A DNA stretch of 64,000 bases from positions 181,203-245,202 of the forward strand of contig CAIKMS010000015.1 in NCBI GenBank assembly GCA_903828595.1, given 5' to 3'. A model generated the notes under the pieces. That model saw nothing but the letters and a program-made list of their open reading frames with translations, did not search any database and was not told where the DNA came from. Below, in pieces: positions 61,557 to 64,000 of the stretch. Position numbers and translations under genes: made by a program. Source of the stretch: an uncultured Pseudomonadota bacterium (GTDB lineage Bacteria > Pseudomonadota > Gammaproteobacteria > Steroidobacterales > Steroidobacteraceae). Position 1 is the stretch's first letter, and every line of letters starts with the position of its first letter.

Positions 61557-62297
61557 TCACTGCCCGATTCGCGCAACCACCGCGGAGGTATTGTCGCTGT
61601 GTGGTGCCGCCCTGAGTACCGCTAAATTGCAAAGCTCTCTCAAGGTGTTCTCAAGGTCTGGCGCATCGCGCCAAACTGCGCAGAGCTCATCATCCGTGAG
61701 GCTAGACCAAACACCGTCGGTACACAGCAATAACAGATCGGAGGGCTGCAGTCGGCGACTGTCATGGATGAGCATTTCGGGCAGGACCGCCTCGCCGCCT
61801 AAGCAACTCTCCACAAAATTGCGCAGGGGGTGACCGTACACCTCACTTTCGCTAATCAGGCCTTCCTGCAGCAAGTGCTCGACGTGACTTTGATCGCGAG
61901 TTCGGTGCAGCAATAGGCCGTCACGTAAGTGATAAATCCTGCTGTCGCCTAAATGAGCCGCATAGACGTACCCACACTGAATCAGCGCGATCGCACAAGT
62001 GGCGCGCGGTCGCTGATCCACAGGCAAGGCTTGCCCTAACTCCACCACCACGTCATGGGCTCGACCCAACGCACGATGCAAGAAACCCAACGGATCCAGT
62101 ACGGGATGGGCCAGCGCTTGAAAAGAGGCCACCAAAGAAATCAGCGCAGCTTGCGCCGCGGCCGCCCCGCGCGAATGGCCACCCATGCCATCAAGAACCA
62201 CCATCAGCGCAGCACCGTCGGAGGCTATGACCTGAACTCGGTCTTGGTTTTCATCGCGATGTCCGACGTGACTGACGCCAGCGTATTCGATCTGCAC
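61557..62297 (-). CDS. PP2C family serine/threonine phosphatase
   Basis: The 246-residue protein has the PP2C motifs HRDENQDR (metal aspartate and glutamate region), VVLDGMGGHSRG, HLGDSRIY, LLCTDGVWSSL and DNTSAVVARI. It belongs to the soluble bacterial Stp/PrpC type, which uses two manganese or magnesium ions. The start is GTG at 62297 with GGAG upstream. No serine/threonine kinase gene is in the window, so its partner is unknown. It lies divergent to yicC with 91 bases between. Confidence 0.87.
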   Translation of the reverse strand: MQIEYAGVSHVGHRDENQDRVQVIASDGAALMVVLDGMGGHSRGAAAAQAALISLVASFQALAHPVLDPLGFLHRALGRAHDVVVELGQALPVDQRPRATCAIALIQCGYVYAAHLGDSRIYHLRDGLLLHRTRDQSHVEHLLQEGLISESEVYGHPLRNFVESCLGGEAVLPEMLIHDSRRLQPSDLLLLCTDGVWSSLTDDELCAVWRDAPDLENTLRELCNLAVLRAAPHSDNTSAVVARIGQ

Positions 62298-62388
62298 TAT
62301 GGCTCCACACGGGTCGCTGGCAAGCTCTGCTAGACTCTATGCAGCTTTATAACACATAGCCCTATTCGGGCAGCGGTAGCATCACACA

Positions 62389-63267
62389 ATGATTCGAAGC
62401 ATGACGGGATTTGCGCGCCGCGAGCACGCGGGCGAGTTTGGCACCCTGATTTGGGAGTTACGCACCGTCAACCATCGCTACCTCGAGGTGAGTCTGCGCT
62501 TGCCGGAGGAATTTCGGGGACTCGAAGGAGAGTTTAGACAGGCGATTTCAGCGCAGATCAAGCGCGGGAAACTCGATGCCACCCTGCAATTTCGGCCAAC
62601 CTCAGGCACCACCACGGGCCTTGAGGTCGATGAAGCCTTTCTCGAAGAGCTGGTTGCGCGCGTACAGGACGTCACGGCGCGTGCTCGCGCCCGTATCGGC
62701 GAGTTAGCGCGTGTGACCCCGGTGGAGTTGTTACGCTGGCCCGGGGTATTAAGGGAACCCACTAAAAACCATGCACCGTTGCTCGGTGCCGCTACTCAGA
62801 CTTTAAGCGAATCCCTGAATGTTCTGGCGGCTAATCGAGCCAGTGAGGGGGGTCGTATCGCTGAGATGATCAGCAGCCGATGCGACCAGATCGGCGTGTT
62901 GGTTGAACAAGTCACCCTACGTCTGCCTGAAGTTCGGGCGCGCGCCAGAGCACGCCTGGATGAGAAGCTGAGCAGCCTGAATCTTGAACTCAATAAGGAC
63001 CGTTTGGAGCAAGAGTTAGCGCTGTTACTCACCCGCCTAGACGTAGACGAAGAACTGGATCGGCTACGCAGTCATATCACGGAGGCGCACAAGGCTTTAG
63101 GCGGCGATGAACCCTCGGGAAGACGCTTGGACTTTCTGATGCAGGAGTTCAACCGCGAGGCCAATACGCTGTCGTCGAAGTCTCAGGATGTCGAAGTGAC
63201 ACGCGCTGCTCTGGATATCAAAGTGCTGATAGAGCAGATGCGCGAACAGGTACAGAACATCGAGTGA
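62389..63267 (+). CDS. yicC: YicC family endoribonuclease-like protein
   Basis: The 292-residue protein starts with the conserved MIRSMTGFARRE and WELRTVNHRYLEVSLRLP, and ends with the C-terminal block FLMQEFNREANTLSSKS followed by VTRAALDIKVLIEQMREQVQNIE, here split in pieces (KVLIEQMREQVQNIE). These are the family hallmarks, and the length fits. YicC has been described as an RNase acting in RNA decay. The frame is intact up to the TGA at 63265-63267. In SXT-mobilised genomic islands the 3' end of yicC is a known integration site, and an integrase gene follows 232 bases later. Confidence 0.94.
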   Translation: MIRSMTGFARREHAGEFGTLIWELRTVNHRYLEVSLRLPEEFRGLEGEFRQAISAQIKRGKLDATLQFRPTSGTTTGLEVDEAFLEELVARVQDVTARARARIGELARVTPVELLRWPGVLREPTKNHAPLLGAATQTLSESLNVLAANRASEGGRIAEMISSRCDQIGVLVEQVTLRLPEVRARARARLDEKLSSLNLELNKDRLEQELALLLTRLDVDEELDRLRSHITEAHKALGGDEPSGRRLDFLMQEFNREANTLSSKSQDVEVTRAALDIKVLIEQMREQVQNIE

Positions 63268-63376
63268 CTTCCAGGGGCGTCCGCAGACCTCCAGAGAAGT
63301 TGCCATAAACCCCTGAGTTTCCAGGTGTTTTGACTAGAAACGTCCACTAGCCTCCAACTGCCTCTGGGCTACACTT

Positions 63377-63417
63377 GTAGCTAGGCAGGTAGCTGAGATG
63401 TAGCTAAACCTGTAGCT
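63377..63417. repeat. Four helically phased GTAGCT repeats
   Basis: GTAGCT occurs at 63377, 63389, 63400 and 63412, with steps of 12, 11 and 12 bases, close to one helical turn. Such spacing suggests that several protein molecules bind one face of the DNA, as excisionase or integrase arm sites do. The hexamer is not otherwise frequent in the flanking sequence. Confidence 0.7.
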
Positions 63418-63434
63418 ACTAATCGACGAGCAAG

Positions 63435-63471
63435 GTGGTTCGTGCAGTGCCTGCGGCACTCCACGAACCAC
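63435..63471. other. Long hairpin upstream of the integrase gene
   Basis: A 10-bp outer stem (GTGGTTCGTG, 63435-63444, with CACGAACCAC, 63462-63471) continues after one mismatch into a 6-bp inner stem (AGTGCC with GGCACT) and a TGC loop. It lies 28 bases before the integrase ATG. No T tract is present. It could be a protein-binding palindrome, a hairpin that insulates the integrase mRNA from yicC transcripts, or a single-strand recombination site. Confidence 0.6.
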
Positions 63472-63499
63472 ACAGAAGTCGGAGAGAAAAGGGGGCGAA

Positions 63500-64000
63500 A
63501 TGGCACGCGCGAAACTCACGGCACTGGCGGTAGAGCGAGCTCATCGGTCCGGTGAGCCCGTGCTCCTCAGCGACAGCGACGGGCTGTACCTTCGCAAGCA
63601 AACGCGCGACGGCGCCTCGTGGACCCTGCGTTACAACTTCGCCGGCCGACAACATTGGCTCACGCTTGGGAACTATCCCGACATGCCGTTGGCGCAAGCG
63701 CGCATCGAGGCACGCCAGGCGCGTGTGCTGCTCGACAAGCAGCAGGACCCGCTGACCGTTCGTCGTGCAGCGCTGGCGGAGGAGCGGCAGAAGGGATCGT
63801 TCAAGTCACTCTGCGAGGACTGGTATCGCGCCGAAGTTCAGGCTCGTGGACTCAAGCACCCCGCCGTGCCGCGCCGATATCTCGACAAGTACCTGCTGCC
63901 GAAGCTCGGGCGCTTGCCGGCGTGTGACATTTCGCCCGCCGACGTGGCTCGCCTGCTCGATGAGATCAAAGGCCGCGCTCCCACCGCCGCCAACGACCTC
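63500..64000 (+). CDS. P4-type tyrosine integrase, N-terminal part (runs off the window)
   Basis: An open frame of 167 codons without stop runs from the ATG at 63500 to the window end. The product opens with KLTALAVERA, then LLSDSDGLYLRKQ, SWTLRYNFAGRQHWLTLGNYP and MPLAQARIEARQAR, the DUF4102-like arm-binding domain of P4-type integrases. It is followed by the start of the SAM-like core-binding domain (FKSLCEDWYRAEV, ISPADVARLLDEIK). The catalytic R-H-R-Y residues lie beyond the window. Codons end in G or C far more often than in neighbouring genes, which points to a foreign origin. A GGGGG site lies upstream. The position next to the intact 3' end of yicC suggests a site-specific genomic island. 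Confidence 0.87.
   Translation, partial: MARAKLTALAVERAHRSGEPVLLSDSDGLYLRKQTRDGASWTLRYNFAGRQHWLTLGNYPDMPLAQARIEARQARVLLDKQQDPLTVRRAALAEERQKGSFKSLCEDWYRAEVQARGLKHPAVPRRYLDKYLLPKLGRLPACDISPADVARLLDEIKGRAPTAANDL

Larger units (their letters stand above)
63268..63499. other. Candidate left attachment and regulatory region of a yicC-integrated element
   Basis: The 232 bases between the yicC stop and the integrase start hold several repeats. TTCCAGG occurs at 63269 and 63319, and CGTCC-N5-CCTCCA at 63278 and 63341. Four phased GTAGCT repeats (63377-63417) and a long hairpin (63435-63471) follow. The last 30-odd bases of yicC plus this region are the likely attL. The core could not be defined because the right end is outside the window. 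A GGGGG ribosome-binding site precedes the integrase ATG. Confidence 0.6.

Overview
The window reads as core chromosome of a gammaproteobacterium of moderate GC content. The main support is a complete type IV pilus assembly cluster (pilMNOPQ) followed by aroK and aroB and divergent from the penicillin-binding protein gene mrcA, together with FadE/FadD-type fatty acid oxidation genes, a tesA-ybbA-ybbP trio, YheS, RdgB, RNase PH, HemW and YicC. The malate dehydrogenase is of the type common in Xanthomonadales-like and betaproteobacterial genomes, so a lineage near Xanthomonadales/Nevskiales is a reasonable guess, but the species cannot be named from the sequence alone. Genes are tightly packed, with many 1-4 base overlaps, and no tRNA, rRNA, CRISPR array or insertion sequence was seen.

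Layout. 1-8.5 kb: end of hemB, then aroE, a gamma-carbonic anhydrase-like protein, glutathione reductase, NnrU, oligopeptidase A, exonuclease III, an HD phosphohydrolase and a VanY-type peptidase. 8.5-15 kb: a membrane GGDEF/EAL protein, a rhomboid protease, YheS, and a MerR-type regulator with a cobalamin-binding domain behind a candidate operator. 15-18.8 kb (minus strand): an MCE lipid transport operon (CDGSH protein, permease with fused STAS domain, ATPase, MCE protein, PqiC-like lipoprotein). 18.9-22.1 kb (minus): a GntR/YtrA-type regulator, an ABC exporter and a DUF3187-like protein, with a palindromic operator lying inside the promoter. 22.3-37.1 kb: malate dehydrogenase, a hybrid histidine kinase, and a lipid-centred block (fadE, tesA, an LplT-like transporter, fadD) with the YbbAP-type ABC system.

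37.1-53.1 kb (minus): the pil operon (pilM to pilQ), then a 1555-residue Ig-like repeat lipoprotein and a strong terminator, then aroK, a NarL-type response regulator, aroB, dgt, pyrF, hemE and crcB. The Ig-like gene and the regulator sit at the places where many relatives have pilQ-aroK-aroB uninterrupted. 53.1-63.3 kb: mrcA, an unknown gene, gltA, rpmE, a 560-base gene-free region with two perfect inverted DnaA boxes, hemW-rdgB-rph, a PP2C phosphatase and yicC.

63.3-64 kb: directly after the intact yicC stop codon comes repeat-rich DNA and the start of a GC-richer P4-type tyrosine integrase gene that runs off the window. This is most likely the left end of a genomic island integrated at the 3' end of yicC, and it is the best lead in the window; the cargo lies outside. 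Other leads are the B12-type regulator with its operator, the Ig-like repeat lipoprotein embedded in the pilus/shikimate cluster, and the DnaA-box region.
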